The notes beneath the pieces are model-generated. The model saw only the letters and a list, made by a program, of their open reading frames with translations, ran no database searches and was not told the DNA's origin. Made by a program: the position numbers and the translations under genes. From Polaromonas sp. (lineage in GTDB: Bacteria; Pseudomonadota; Gammaproteobacteria; Burkholderiales; Burkholderiaceae_C), in assembly GCF_012927455.1 (NCBI RefSeq), contig NZ_JABBPE010000016.1, forward strand, positions 434,001 through 498,000: a stretch of DNA of 64,000 nucleotides, given 5' to 3'. Positions 45,346 through 52,859 of this stretch are shown piece by piece. Every line of letters starts with the position of its first letter. Position 1 is the first letter of the stretch.

Positions 45346-47049
45346 ATGAAATTTGATCCAGGCAGCCGGACAGCCGGCTCAACAAACGGGAGTGCAGCCA
45401 TGCCCGCCAGCAGGCCGCTGGCGCTTGTGTGCAAAGGCGTGATGACGCTGGGCATTGCCCTGGCCACTTTGATGCTGGCGGCACCGGCGGCACAAGCGCA
45501 GTTGCGGCAGACACAGGCGATCTCGGCATCAACAGTGACCGGCCCGGCAGTGCTGGCAAGGGGCGGCTGCAGCGTCCCCCCCTGTCCGGTCGGTATTGTC
45601 GCGGGGCCGCCCACACCTCCCGGCGGGCCTCGGCCGTTCGACTTCATCGGCGCCATCCAGGCATTTACCGTATCGGCTCCCGGCAATCTGTTTTCCGGCG
45701 GCAGCATCACGGTTAACGGCATCACGATTGTTATTCCCACCAACCTGGTGATGACGCTGCCAGCCAATTACCTGACGGTGGGGCAATTGTTCGCCCAATC
45801 CCCGATTGCGGGCCGCTCCGCGCTCGCGCTCAACGACCTCCCCGCACCAATTGCCGCATATGAGGCAAGCATCTCCGGCAATATCGTGAACGGCGTCTAC
45901 ATTGCCGGTCTGGTCGGCATTGCGCAGCAGTCGCTCAACACCGCCAGCGGCGTCATCAAGGCCATCAACTACACCACCGGCGCCCTCTGCGTGGGTGCCG
46001 CCCCTGGCGCCTGCCTGTCGACCGATGCACGCGTGGTCATCAACGATCCGAGCGGTCGTTACGGCCTTGCCAATGGCGTCGGGGGCAAAGCAGCGCCGGA
46101 TGCACGCTTTGCGGTTGACGCAGACAATCCGACCATTCACGCCGCTTCGGGCTACCCGATGTGTGTGCCACGCGTGGCCCCGCCAGCGGTTGATCCGCGC
46201 TGCCCATCGACCAACCGCCCTGGTGCGGCTGGCGCCAAGCTGCCGACTTTCGTGATGTCGCCGGCGGCTTTGGTAACGACCGCTCCTTTTCCTGTCGTCA
46301 CGATACCGGCCTGCGGCGCTGCCTGTAACGCCAACGAGCAAGCCCCGCTGGAGTTGGGCGACACGGTGATCTATTCCGGCATTCTGGCCAGAGATGCCGT
46401 GGGAACCTATGTGGCGGCTTACTCGATTGAAGCCAGCGTTGGCATCTTTACGCCACCCGGTGCCACGTTTTACATGTTTTTGGATGCGCCCCTTCTGGGC
46501 GTCGGGCCTGCCGTTTGCCCCGGCAATGCAGAGTGCCAGGCCAGACTTCGTACGTCCATTTTCGTGACTGACCCAAGTGCCGCGCGCGCCCCGATCATGT
46601 ATTCCGTGGACGAAAGTCTGGCGGGCACCAGGACCAGCCGCGTACTGCCTTCCACCCTCGTTAACACCGCCCAGGTGGGTCGCTATGTATTTTCTACGGA
46701 CAAAGATATCCAGGTTTTCGGCGGGATAGGGGGAGCCGGCGCGACACGTGAAATCATTGCTCGCGTCGCGGGTGTGGCCAATGGGACCGCGGTGAACTAC
46801 GGCCCTGCCCCTGCAGCCGCCGTCGCCAACACAGCCAATGGACTGGTATCCGGCCAATATGTGTCACCGGTCGGCGAGTACATCTTCCCTGAGCCGAACA
46901 TTGGCGGCGGCGTTTTGACGCCGTACAACTTCCGCTGCCTGGCCTTCCTGGCCAATGGATGGGGCGAAGGTGGTGGTTTGCCTGGCATCGGACGACTGAC
47001 GCCGTTCCCTGAAGCTACAGCTCCGGCTGGGGTCAACTGCTCGAACTGA
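45346..47049 (+). CDS. Large exported protein of unknown family
   Basis: 567 residues from ATG 45346, which has GGAGAGGG upstream. A long N-terminus leads to a hydrophobic signal core (GVMTLGIALATLMLAAPAAQAQ, ending near residue 51). The mature protein is beta-rich with Pro/Gly/Ala turns and paired cysteines (CSVPPC; CVGAAPGAC; MCVPR/DPRCP; CGAAC; CPGNAEC). Clear stretches are PTNLVMTLPANYLTVGQLF (about 129), ARVVINDPSGRYGLANG (about 227) and LELGDTVIYSGIL (about 337). No catalytic motif is evident. I cannot name its family. Likely secreted or periplasmic. Confidence 0.72.
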   Translation: MKFDPGSRTAGSTNGSAAMPASRPLALVCKGVMTLGIALATLMLAAPAAQAQLRQTQAISASTVTGPAVLARGGCSVPPCPVGIVAGPPTPPGGPRPFDFIGAIQAFTVSAPGNLFSGGSITVNGITIVIPTNLVMTLPANYLTVGQLFAQSPIAGRSALALNDLPAPIAAYEASISGNIVNGVYIAGLVGIAQQSLNTASGVIKAINYTTGALCVGAAPGACLSTDARVVINDPSGRYGLANGVGGKAAPDARFAVDADNPTIHAASGYPMCVPRVAPPAVDPRCPSTNRPGAAGAKLPTFVMSPAALVTTAPFPVVTIPACGAACNANEQAPLELGDTVIYSGILARDAVGTYVAAYSIEASVGIFTPPGATFYMFLDAPLLGVGPAVCPGNAECQARLRTSIFVTDPSAARAPIMYSVDESLAGTRTSRVLPSTLVNTAQVGRYVFSTDKDIQVFGGIGGAGATREIIARVAGVANGTAVNYGPAPAAAVANTANGLVSGQYVSPVGEYIFPEPNIGGGVLTPYNFRCLAFLANGWGEGGGLPGIGRLTPFPEATAPAGVNCSN

Positions 47050-47099
47050 CCCGAGCGCGGGCGTCTGGCATGACCTGCCTGACGCCCGTCCGAGCTGAA

Positions 47100-47290
47100 C
47101 CATGTTGAGCGTTCAGGCGATTTTCTTGCCTAAGCCGGTAGCAGCGCTTCCTGCTGCTGCACCAGCAGGCCCTAGTGTGCAACAGGGTCACGTCACCGAA
47201 AAGGGTTGCAAACGCCACGTCCTTGGCATCGCGGCCGGTGCCGATGCGCACCAGGCGGTCGGTGGGTGAGCGGCGGCTGGCGTCATGGAG
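47100..47290 (-). pseudogene. Possible C-terminal remnant of a transglutaminase-like protein
   Basis: On the minus strand a short run encodes SPTDRLVRIGTGRDAKDVA followed by FATLFGDVTLLH. This resembles the end of transglutaminase-like proteins, where a (R/H)VxxGxGRDxxDVxP...G pattern follows the catalytic core. There is no upstream part: the core with the catalytic Cys and His is missing, and the frame has no clear start. A decayed fragment is the best reading, but the match is short. Confidence 0.35.
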
Positions 47291-47357
47291 CAATGCGGAC
47301 CGTGCGTTCGCACGACGAGCCCAGACAAGAATTTGTCGGATTTAGGTAGCAATGAAA

Positions 47358-47669
47358 TCACAACTGGGTATGCCGACGCGGTTTGTTCTGGTCCGGCGGG
47401 GCAAACCAGTTTTGGCAGGTGATGAAAACAATGCGCTCGGCGCGCCGTAGCACGTCAGCGGAGGGCTCGGATTTACGCCGCGCGCGCAACCGGTGAATCA
47501 GCAAAAACTCGGCAATGCGTGCCTGAAGGCTTATCGCGCTTTTCGTTTTCGGCTGGGGCGCCGCAGTGGCCGACGTTGCCGCATCTCCGTCGTGCGACCA
47601 AGGGTGAAAAATCCGCTTCCGGAAGCGGTGCGCTACCGACTCGGGCTGGGCCGTAGGCTCTGGCGTCAT
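47358..47669 (-). CDS. Hypothetical protein overlapping the DUF1328 gene
   Basis: 103 residues, basic, no hydrophobic segment, ending in a Lys/Arg-rich tail. Its ATG overlaps the stop of the DUF1328 gene by 4 bp (ATGA), which argues for coupled translation. It has no recognisable family and could still be a chance frame. Confidence 0.38.
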   Translation of the reverse strand: MTPEPTAQPESVAHRFRKRIFHPWSHDGDAATSATAAPQPKTKSAISLQARIAEFLLIHRLRARRKSEPSADVLRRAERIVFITCQNWFAPPDQNKPRRHTQL

Positions 47670-47854
47670 CGATCAGACGACCTTTTGATCGCGCCCACAC
47701 CCAAAGCCGCTAGTACTACAAAAATCACAGCCAAAATCAAAAAGAGGCCGAACAGTATCTTGGCAATGCCCGCAGTACCCGCCGCCACACCGCCAAAGCC
47801 CAAGGCGCCGGCAATCAATGAAATCACGGCAAAAATTATCGCGTATTTGAGCAT
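47666..47854 (-). CDS. DUF1328-family small membrane protein
   Basis: 62 residues with two hydrophobic segments (YAIIFAVISLIAGALGFGG and FGLFLILAVIFVVLAALGVG). The GFGGVAAGTAGIAKILF core is the hallmark of the DUF1328 (YtjA) family found across proteobacteria, of unknown function and often stress-induced. ATG 47854 is preceded by TTGGAGAACAA. Confidence 0.88.
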   Translation of the reverse strand: MLKYAIIFAVISLIAGALGFGGVAAGTAGIAKILFGLFLILAVIFVVLAALGVGAIKRSSDR

Positions 47855-48295
47855 TTGTTCTCCAATGCAGGACCAGCCGATGCGCGCAGAGCGCGCGGGG
47901 AAAAGGCCGCTTAGGCGATGCCTCGCGCTGACATAGTCCAGCGGGAGATGAGCTATTAATGTTAAAAGTCATGCTCGCATTGCTGCATCAGCAGTGCCCG
48001 CAAGCCCTTGTAGGACAATGCCTCGCGGATTGCCTTATGCTATGTTTGTAATAGCATTAAAAGCCCGTGGATATTGTGCTGGAGCGCTTATAGAATAACT
48101 CCCCCGGGTCGGCAGAGCGCTCCGCCCGGTGCCGTGGCAGGCGCGCTGACAGCAGCGCCGCTGCAAACCTGCGCCCGAGCGGCTAGCATGGATGCTGCTT
48201 TCCTCGCGGCTCACTTTGGGTTAGCTTTTGCGTCGCTTTTCTGTTGTGCCGCGTCGTTGTGCTGTCAGTTCATCCATCTTTCAAGGACTCTTACC
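47855..48295. other. Intergenic region upstream of the GST gene
   Basis: 441 bp with one degenerate two-hairpin repeat (48039-48090). The frame of the GST gene is open for 222 bp upstream of its ATG, but that part lacks a ribosome site and codon-like composition. No other gene was seen. Confidence 0.4.
48039..48090 (+). repeat. Two-hairpin intergenic repeat, copy 16 (degenerate)
   Basis: GCTATGTTTGTAATAGC, then ATTAAAAGCCCG, spacer, TTGTGCTGGAGCGC. Hairpin 1 is intact; the second half is diverged. Confidence 0.58.
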
Positions 48296-48904
48296 ATGAA
48301 GCTCTACTACTCCCCCGGTGCCTGCTCGCTGTCGCCGCACATCACGCTGCACGAGGCCGGTCTGAAATTTGAGCATATTGCGGCGCCTACCAGCAGCCAC
48401 AAGCTGCCCGACGGCACCGACTACTACAGCATTAACCCGCTCGGCTACGTGCCCCTGCTGGAGCTTGACGACGGCACGCGGCTGACCGAAGGGCCGGCCA
48501 TCGTCCAGTACATCGCCGACCAGGTGCCCGACAAAAAACTTGCGCCCGCCAACGGCACCCTCGCGCGCGCGCAACTCCAGTCCTGGCTCAACTTCATCAG
48601 CACCGAGTTGCACAAGGGATTCAGCCCGCTGTTCAACCCGGCCACGCCGGCCGACTACCGGCCCATGGTCATAGAAAAATTGCTGCAGCGCCTGAAATGG
48701 GTGGATGGCGAACTGGCCGGCAAGCAATACCTGATGGGCGACAGCTTCAGCGTGGCCGACCCCTACCTGTTCACCGTGACGAACTGGGCCGCTTTTGTGA
48801 AGGTTGACATTTCGGGTTTTGCCAACCTCGCCGCCTTCCGCGAGCGCATGGCGGCACGTCCGGCAGTGCGGACCGCCATGAAGGAAGAGGGCCTGCTCAA
48901 GTAA
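48296..48904 (+). CDS. Glutathione S-transferase (beta class-like)
   Basis: 202 residues starting MKLYYSPGACSLSPHITLHE, the typical bacterial beta-class start with the catalytic Cys near residue 10. The thioredoxin-like N-domain ends with the glutathione-binding LTEGPAIVQYIAD (cis-Pro region before it: GYVPLLELDDG). The helical C-domain has the SVADPYLFTVTNW motif (about 152). It conjugates or reduces with glutathione in the cytoplasm. TCAAGGACTC precedes the ATG. Confidence 0.92.
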   Translation: MKLYYSPGACSLSPHITLHEAGLKFEHIAAPTSSHKLPDGTDYYSINPLGYVPLLELDDGTRLTEGPAIVQYIADQVPDKKLAPANGTLARAQLQSWLNFISTELHKGFSPLFNPATPADYRPMVIEKLLQRLKWVDGELAGKQYLMGDSFSVADPYLFTVTNWAAFVKVDISGFANLAAFRERMAARPAVRTAMKEEGLLK

Positions 48905-49025
48905 GCTGCGCTAGCGCAAAGGCTGCAAGGGGGTCGGGCGGTTAGGATGGAAGTTACCGCCCGCCAGCGCGCCGCCCTTTGGGATAGGCGCACATTGGGT
49001 ACAGTTACCAACCCGGAATCCTTTC

Positions 49026-50132
49026 ATGCCCTCTTTATTCGACCCCGTCCAGGCCGGCGACCTGCAACTCGCCAACCGCATCGTGATGGCGCCGCTGACA
49101 CGCAACCGCGCACCCGACGCCATTCCAACTGCGCTGATGGCCGAGTACTACAGCCAGCGCGCCTCGGCCGGGTTGCTGATCACCGAAGCCACCGCCATCA
49201 GCCAGCAGGGTCAGGGCTATTCTGATGTGCCCGGTCTGTACGGCACCGAGCAACTCGACGGCTGGAAGCAGGTCACCGAGGCGGTGCACGAGGCCGACGG
49301 GAAAATCGTGGTGCAGCTCTGGCATGTGGGCCGCGTCTCGCACCACGACTTGCAGGAGCATGGCGCTGCCCCGGTGGCGCCTTCGGCCATCACCGCCAAA
49401 ACCAAAACCGTCTTGATCAAGGACGGCGTGCCGACATTTGTGGACACCTCGGAGCCGCGCGCGCTGGACGCCGAAGAGTTGCCCGGCATCGTGCACACCT
49501 ACCAGGCGGCCGCGCGCAACGCCATGGTCTCAGCCGGTTTTGACGGCGTCGAAATCCACGCCGCCAACGGCTACCTGCTTGACCAGTTCCTCAAAAGTAG
49601 CAGCAACCAGCGCACCGACGACTACGGCGGCAGCATCAAAAACCGCGCACGCCTGCTGCTCGAGGTGGTGCGCGCCGTCAGCGGCGCCATTGGCGGCGGA
49701 CGCACCGGCATTCGCCTGTCGCCGGTCACGCCGGCCAACGACGTGCATGACCCCCACCCGCAGCCGCTGTTCGACTACGTGCTGCGCCAGCTCGCCACGC
49801 TGGACCTGGCCTACATCCACATCATTGAGGGCGCCACTGGCGGTGCACGCGACATGCCCGACCGGCCGTTTGACTACGCCGCGCTGCAGGCCAGCTACCG
49901 CGCGGCCGGCGGCAAAGGCGCGTGGATGGTGAACAACGGCTACGACGAGGCACTGGCCGAGAGCGCGATTGGTAGCGGTGCCGACCTGGTCGCGTTTGGC
50001 AAGGCCTTCATCGCCAATCCCGATCTGGTGCAGCGCCTGCGCCGCAACGCGCCGCTCAACGCGCCTGACAAAGCCACCTTTTACGGCGGCGGCGCCGAGG
50101 GTTATACCGACTACCCGACGCTATCTAATTAA
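49026..50132 (+). CDS. nemA: Old Yellow Enzyme-family alkene reductase
   Basis: 368 residues. FMN-dependent ene-reductase with PLTRNRAPDAIPTALMAEYY (FMN and substrate loop), QLWHVGRVSHHDLQ, the conserved IHAANGYLLDQFLKSSSNQR (His-xx-Asn substrate pair and Tyr) and SIKNRARLLLEVV. It uses NADPH to reduce activated C=C bonds or nitro compounds. The subfamily is NemA/OPR-like. The last codons and the stop lie within a copy of the two-hairpin repeat (50120-50174), so the C-terminal residues (after TDYPT) are repeat-derived. Confidence 0.9.
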   Translation: MPSLFDPVQAGDLQLANRIVMAPLTRNRAPDAIPTALMAEYYSQRASAGLLITEATAISQQGQGYSDVPGLYGTEQLDGWKQVTEAVHEADGKIVVQLWHVGRVSHHDLQEHGAAPVAPSAITAKTKTVLIKDGVPTFVDTSEPRALDAEELPGIVHTYQAAARNAMVSAGFDGVEIHAANGYLLDQFLKSSSNQRTDDYGGSIKNRARLLLEVVRAVSGAIGGGRTGIRLSPVTPANDVHDPHPQPLFDYVLRQLATLDLAYIHIIEGATGGARDMPDRPFDYAALQASYRAAGGKGAWMVNNGYDEALAESAIGSGADLVAFGKAFIANPDLVQRLRRNAPLNAPDKATFYGGGAEGYTDYPTLSN

Positions 50133-50174
50133 TAGCTGATGGCAACCGTGGCTATTGGGTTACCTGGCTTTTTA
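50120..50174 (+). repeat. Two-hairpin intergenic repeat, copy 17, overlapping the nemA stop
   Basis: GCTATCTAATTAATAGC, then TGATGGCAACCG, spacer, TTGGGTTACCTGGCTTTTTATTG. The TAA of the OYE gene (50130-50132) lies inside hairpin 1. Confidence 0.75.
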
Positions 50175-50285
50175 TTGCCTTTTTAGGGCTGAAACCCTGC
50201 CAGCGCAAGCCGGCAGGGTTCGAAGCAACGCTCGCCAGTGGCGGCACGTTTGGCCGTGTGCCGACTTCCGGTGTAGCCCCAAGAT

Positions 50286-50870
50286 TTAGCGGTGGATGTG
50301 GCGGCCCCGGTGTTGCGTCCACTGATTTTCAAAATGCAGCGCGTCATCATTATTTTTGGCACGCACCCCCATCAGAATTCCGCCGTTTTTAATGCCCTCT
50401 TCGTAATCTTTCACTCGCTCTTCAGGGATGTTCCAGCGCTACGAGAGCGCCTAACAATCCGCCGCCCGCTGCACCCGCGCCAGCGCCGGCTGCTGCCGCG
50501 GCCAGCGGTCCCGCAATCACCAGGCCCAAGCCTGGCACCACCAGGCTGGTCCCTAAAGCCGCAATGCCCGCGTTGATCGCGCCCGCCGTGCCGCCAATCG
50601 CGCCGCCTATGCCCGCGCCTTGAGCCGCTTTGTTGCCCTGTTCGGTTTCCTTGCCTGTGGGGTCGCCCGCAAGTGGCGGGTCCGGGTGTCATCTGACATC
50701 ACCAGATTGACATCGTCTTTTGACTAGCCGCGCGCCTGGGCAGAATTGAAAGCAGCTTCTGCATCTTGGCGATCAGGAAAAAGCCCCGTGACCAGTTGGC
50801 CCGAGCCGGTGCTGCTGGTGCTTGCTGTGGCGTTGGTCGTCTCGTAGGGAGAGGTGCTTGTGTTCTTCAA
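50286..50870 (-). pseudogene. Broken glycine-zipper general-stress protein
   Basis: On the minus strand three frames together encode a general-stress protein (GSP17M/YflT-like): LVTGLFPDRQDAEAAFNSAQ, an in-frame TAG, SKDDVNLVMSDDTRT, then in another frame TGKETEQGNKAAQGAGIGGA followed by a Gly/Ala zipper up to LLGALVAL. In a third frame comes IPEERVKDYEEGIKNGG, ILMGVRAKNNDDALH and a stop at 50286. At least one nonsense and two frameshift changes are needed to restore it. Start about 50870 (TTG). Recently decayed, since the residues between lesions are well kept. Confidence 0.8.
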
Positions 50871-51124
50871 ATGCGCCTGTAAAAACAAAAAAGTTGAGGG
50901 AACGAATTGCTTTCAGAAAAGGCAGCGCTCTGCGAGTGGACCCCATGCCCAATTGCCAGAAATCTATTGCGAGTAGCGACAACCGAGAAGTTGTGATGAT
51001 CAAAACCGACTGCCGAAACCAATTTAAAAAGCACGGCGAAAGGTCAATGACAGAAGCTGTCCCGTTGCCGCGTAGGAGGGTATTGCTATCGCTCGTTTTG
51101 TTGCACAGCGCTGCACCCAGATGC
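50871..51124. other. Non-coding stretch between pseudogenes
   Basis: About 250 bp with no supported gene. The surrounding stretch (50286-51690) consists of broken genes, so this is probably decayed sequence. Confidence 0.3.
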
Positions 51125-51178
51125 TGCCTAATAAATAGCGGCTTGCGCGTATTGATATTGGGCTGGCGGTGTTTTGTT
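51125..51178 (+). repeat. Two-hairpin intergenic repeat, copy 18
   Basis: GCCTAATAAATAGC (hairpin 1 degraded), then GGCTTGCGCG, spacer, TTGGGCTGGCGGTGTTTTGTT. It lies in the gene graveyard. Confidence 0.6.
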
Positions 51179-51215
51179 AATTTCTGTCGCCAAGAGTTGG
51201 CGGCAGGTCGCGGTC

Positions 51216-51310
51216 TCAGCGCGTAAAAATTTTGCCTAGATTTATGATTGTTTTCGGGTCAAGGGCGCGCTTGATGGTGCGCAGGTGCCGGTTGAGGTCG
51301 CGCGGCAGCC
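51216..51310 (-). pseudogene. C-terminal fragment of an FAD-linked oxidase, duplicate of the 52860 gene end
   Basis: On the minus strand about 28 residues and a stop remain: LPRDLNRHLRTIKRALDPKT then IINLGKIFTR. The last part matches the end of the intact FAD-binding oxidase at 52860 (MRTIKRALDPKNIMNPGKIF) nearly residue for residue, and the DNA is also similar. No upstream part of the gene is present. It is probably the remnant of a paralog or of a local duplication. Confidence 0.75.
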
Positions 51311-51335
51311 CCGCCCTTTTTCCCCCATGCGGCGA

Positions 51336-51615
51336 TCAATTCACCGGCTTCACATTCAGCCCCGACCAGTGCGCGGTAAAGGCCCACATATCCGCTGTCT
51401 CCTTGATGCTCTTGTCGGTGGGTTTGCCTAAGCCGTGGCCCGCGCGCATCTCGATGCGGACGAGGTGCGGCCTGGGGCCGATGCCCGCCGCCTGGAGCGT
51501 GGCGACATGTTTGAAGGGGTGACCTGGCACCACACGGTCGTCCGTGTCGACCGTCGTGGCAAGAATCGACGGGTATGGCTTGCCGGACCGGATATTGTGA
51601 TACGCCGAATAGGCG
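51336..51615 (-). pseudogene. C-terminal stub of a prolyl oligopeptidase (S9)
   Basis: On the minus strand, about 90 residues from YSAYHNIRSGKPYPSILATT through TVDTDDRVVPGHPFKHVATL to RAGHGLGKPTDKSIKETADM and a stop at 51336. This is the end of prolyl oligopeptidase with its catalytic Asp (DTDDRV) and His (AGHG), but the Ser-bearing GGSNGG part and the beta-propeller are absent. The open frame extends upstream to 51692 in unrelated sequence. Non-functional fragment. Confidence 0.8.
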
Positions 51616-51818
51616 GCGTCGCCGATACGGCGACAACAGACTCGGAGGAGACCGCGGGTCAGCAGCGCGCGCATAAAAAAGCTCAAAAACAACTCAAAAT
51701 AAACTGGCAGATATAAATCTTAATTTCCTGGATTGAAAAACCGCACGCGGCCCAGGCCCCCTTCGAAGAAGTTTTTTGCGCTGTCATTTTTATTGCCTGA
51801 ACATTAACAAACCACGTT

Positions 51819-52163
51819 TCAGGACTTGCTTTCCTGTGGATCGTGGCCCCAGTTCATCAGCGAATAGCGCCAGTGGGTGTTAGCAATATCACCAGCTGGC
51901 CGCTGTGCCAGATGGCGGTGAATGTAACCTACCACCTTGCGGGCATGAGCAATGTCGCCGCAGGTGAATTCGGCTTGTGACTTGCCCAGCAGCGCGACAA
52001 TCTTTTTGCCCGAACGGTGGCCTACCGATTCGCTGCGGTCGGTGGTTTTAAAGCCCACTGCTTTGGACTCCTCTGTGGTTAACCATGCCGCCAAGGCTTT
52101 GGTCGACATATTCACTGCCTTTTTGAATTCCTCTACAGCCGCGTGAGTGTTTTCGGTACTCAC
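51819..52163 (-). CDS. DUF3140-family protein
   Basis: 114 residues. The pattern EFKKAVNMSTKALAAWLTTE, then SVGHRSGKKIVALL and a YIHRHLAQRP...WRYSLMNWGHDP end is that of DUF3140, small bacterial proteins often found next to DUF2945 proteins. Function unknown. The start overlaps the stop of the DUF2945 gene by 4 bp, so the two are coupled. Confidence 0.88.
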   Translation of the reverse strand: MSTENTHAAVEEFKKAVNMSTKALAAWLTTEESKAVGFKTTDRSESVGHRSGKKIVALLGKSQAEFTCGDIAHARKVVGYIHRHLAQRPAGDIANTHWRYSLMNWGHDPQESKS

Positions 52164-52381
52164 TTGGCTTTTACCCGCTTCAAGGCTGCTGGCTTATGCG
52201 CTGCCACTTTGCCAGTGTCAGCGCTTTGTACCAGCAGTTGCGGGTTGTCCGATGAGGCGGCCACATGATGTGTTTTGATATCGATCGGTGCCGTCAGCTT
52301 TTTCTTGACGGAGCCTGTCACTTTGCCCTGCGTGCTGTTCCAGCTGACTTTGTCGCCGACTTTGAAGTCTTTTGTTGCCAT
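52160..52381 (-). CDS. DUF2945-family (Tudor-like) protein
   Basis: 73 residues. FKVGDKVSWNSTQGKVTGSV and HHVAASSDNPQLLVQSADTG followed by a Lys-rich end match DUF2945, a small SH3/Tudor-like family (often annotated as hypervirulence-associated) that accompanies DUF3140. ATG 52381 has AAAGGAAACCC upstream. First gene of a two-gene unit with the DUF3140 gene. Its role is not established. Confidence 0.87.
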   Translation of the reverse strand: MATKDFKVGDKVSWNSTQGKVTGSVKKKLTAPIDIKTHHVAASSDNPQLLVQSADTGKVAAHKPAALKRVKAK

Positions 52382-52585
52382 GGGTTTCCTTTGAGTTGAC
52401 TGTAGGACTCACTGAACTACACAAAATAGTACCTGCCCGCCGCAAAAACGGAGGCAGCTAAACAGCGGATATGGCTGTCAGATAATTCCTTCTGCGGTCG
52501 GAGGCAGTCAGTCAGTCGAGGTTGTCACAGGACGAATTGCAGGTCCGCTACCGTCACCAATTTCCGACTTCTATGAGACATATGC

Positions 52586-52632
52586 GCTATAAAAATGATG
52601 GCTGTTTACGCCTGTGCTTATTCGGCATTGAA
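52586..52632 (+). repeat. Two-hairpin intergenic repeat, copy 19 (degenerate)
   Basis: GCTATAAAAATGATGGC, then TGTTTACGCC, spacer, TTCGGCATTG. It is clearly related but mutated in both stems. Confidence 0.5.
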
Positions 52633-52833
52633 ATGCGCTTGCTCAATGTATCGCCTGACCAAGCCCGGCGGATAGCCATCAATCAAGATGAGGCGCGCGC
52701 CAGCTAAGCGGGTTGGAACCCGTAGCGCATGTACAAAGTGCTGAAAAACCAGGGCCTTTCTATGCTCTCGGCACATCGCCTGCAGTTCATCCAGAGTGAC
52801 AACGGCCGGCAGGCATTGCCTAAGCACATTCAT
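52618..52833 (-). CDS. Possible small hypothetical gene
   Basis: 71 residues from ATG 52833, with protein-like composition (VTLDELQAMCREHRKALVFQ, HFVHALRVPTRLAGARLILI). It lies just downstream of the FAD-linked oxidase on the same strand and overlaps the degenerate repeat at its 3' end. No ribosome site is clear and no family is known; it may be a decayed fragment. Confidence 0.28.
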   Translation of the reverse strand: MNVLRQCLPAVVTLDELQAMCREHRKALVFQHFVHALRVPTRLAGARLILIDGYPPGLVRRYIEQAHFNAE

Positions 52834-52859
52834 GTTTTGCACAACCACGGCGCGCAGGC

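Noticed and set aside
45529..46857. A 442-codon minus-strand open frame opposite the unknown exported protein
   Set aside because: Composition is that of an antisense shadow; the plus-strand frame has a signal peptide and a ribosome site.
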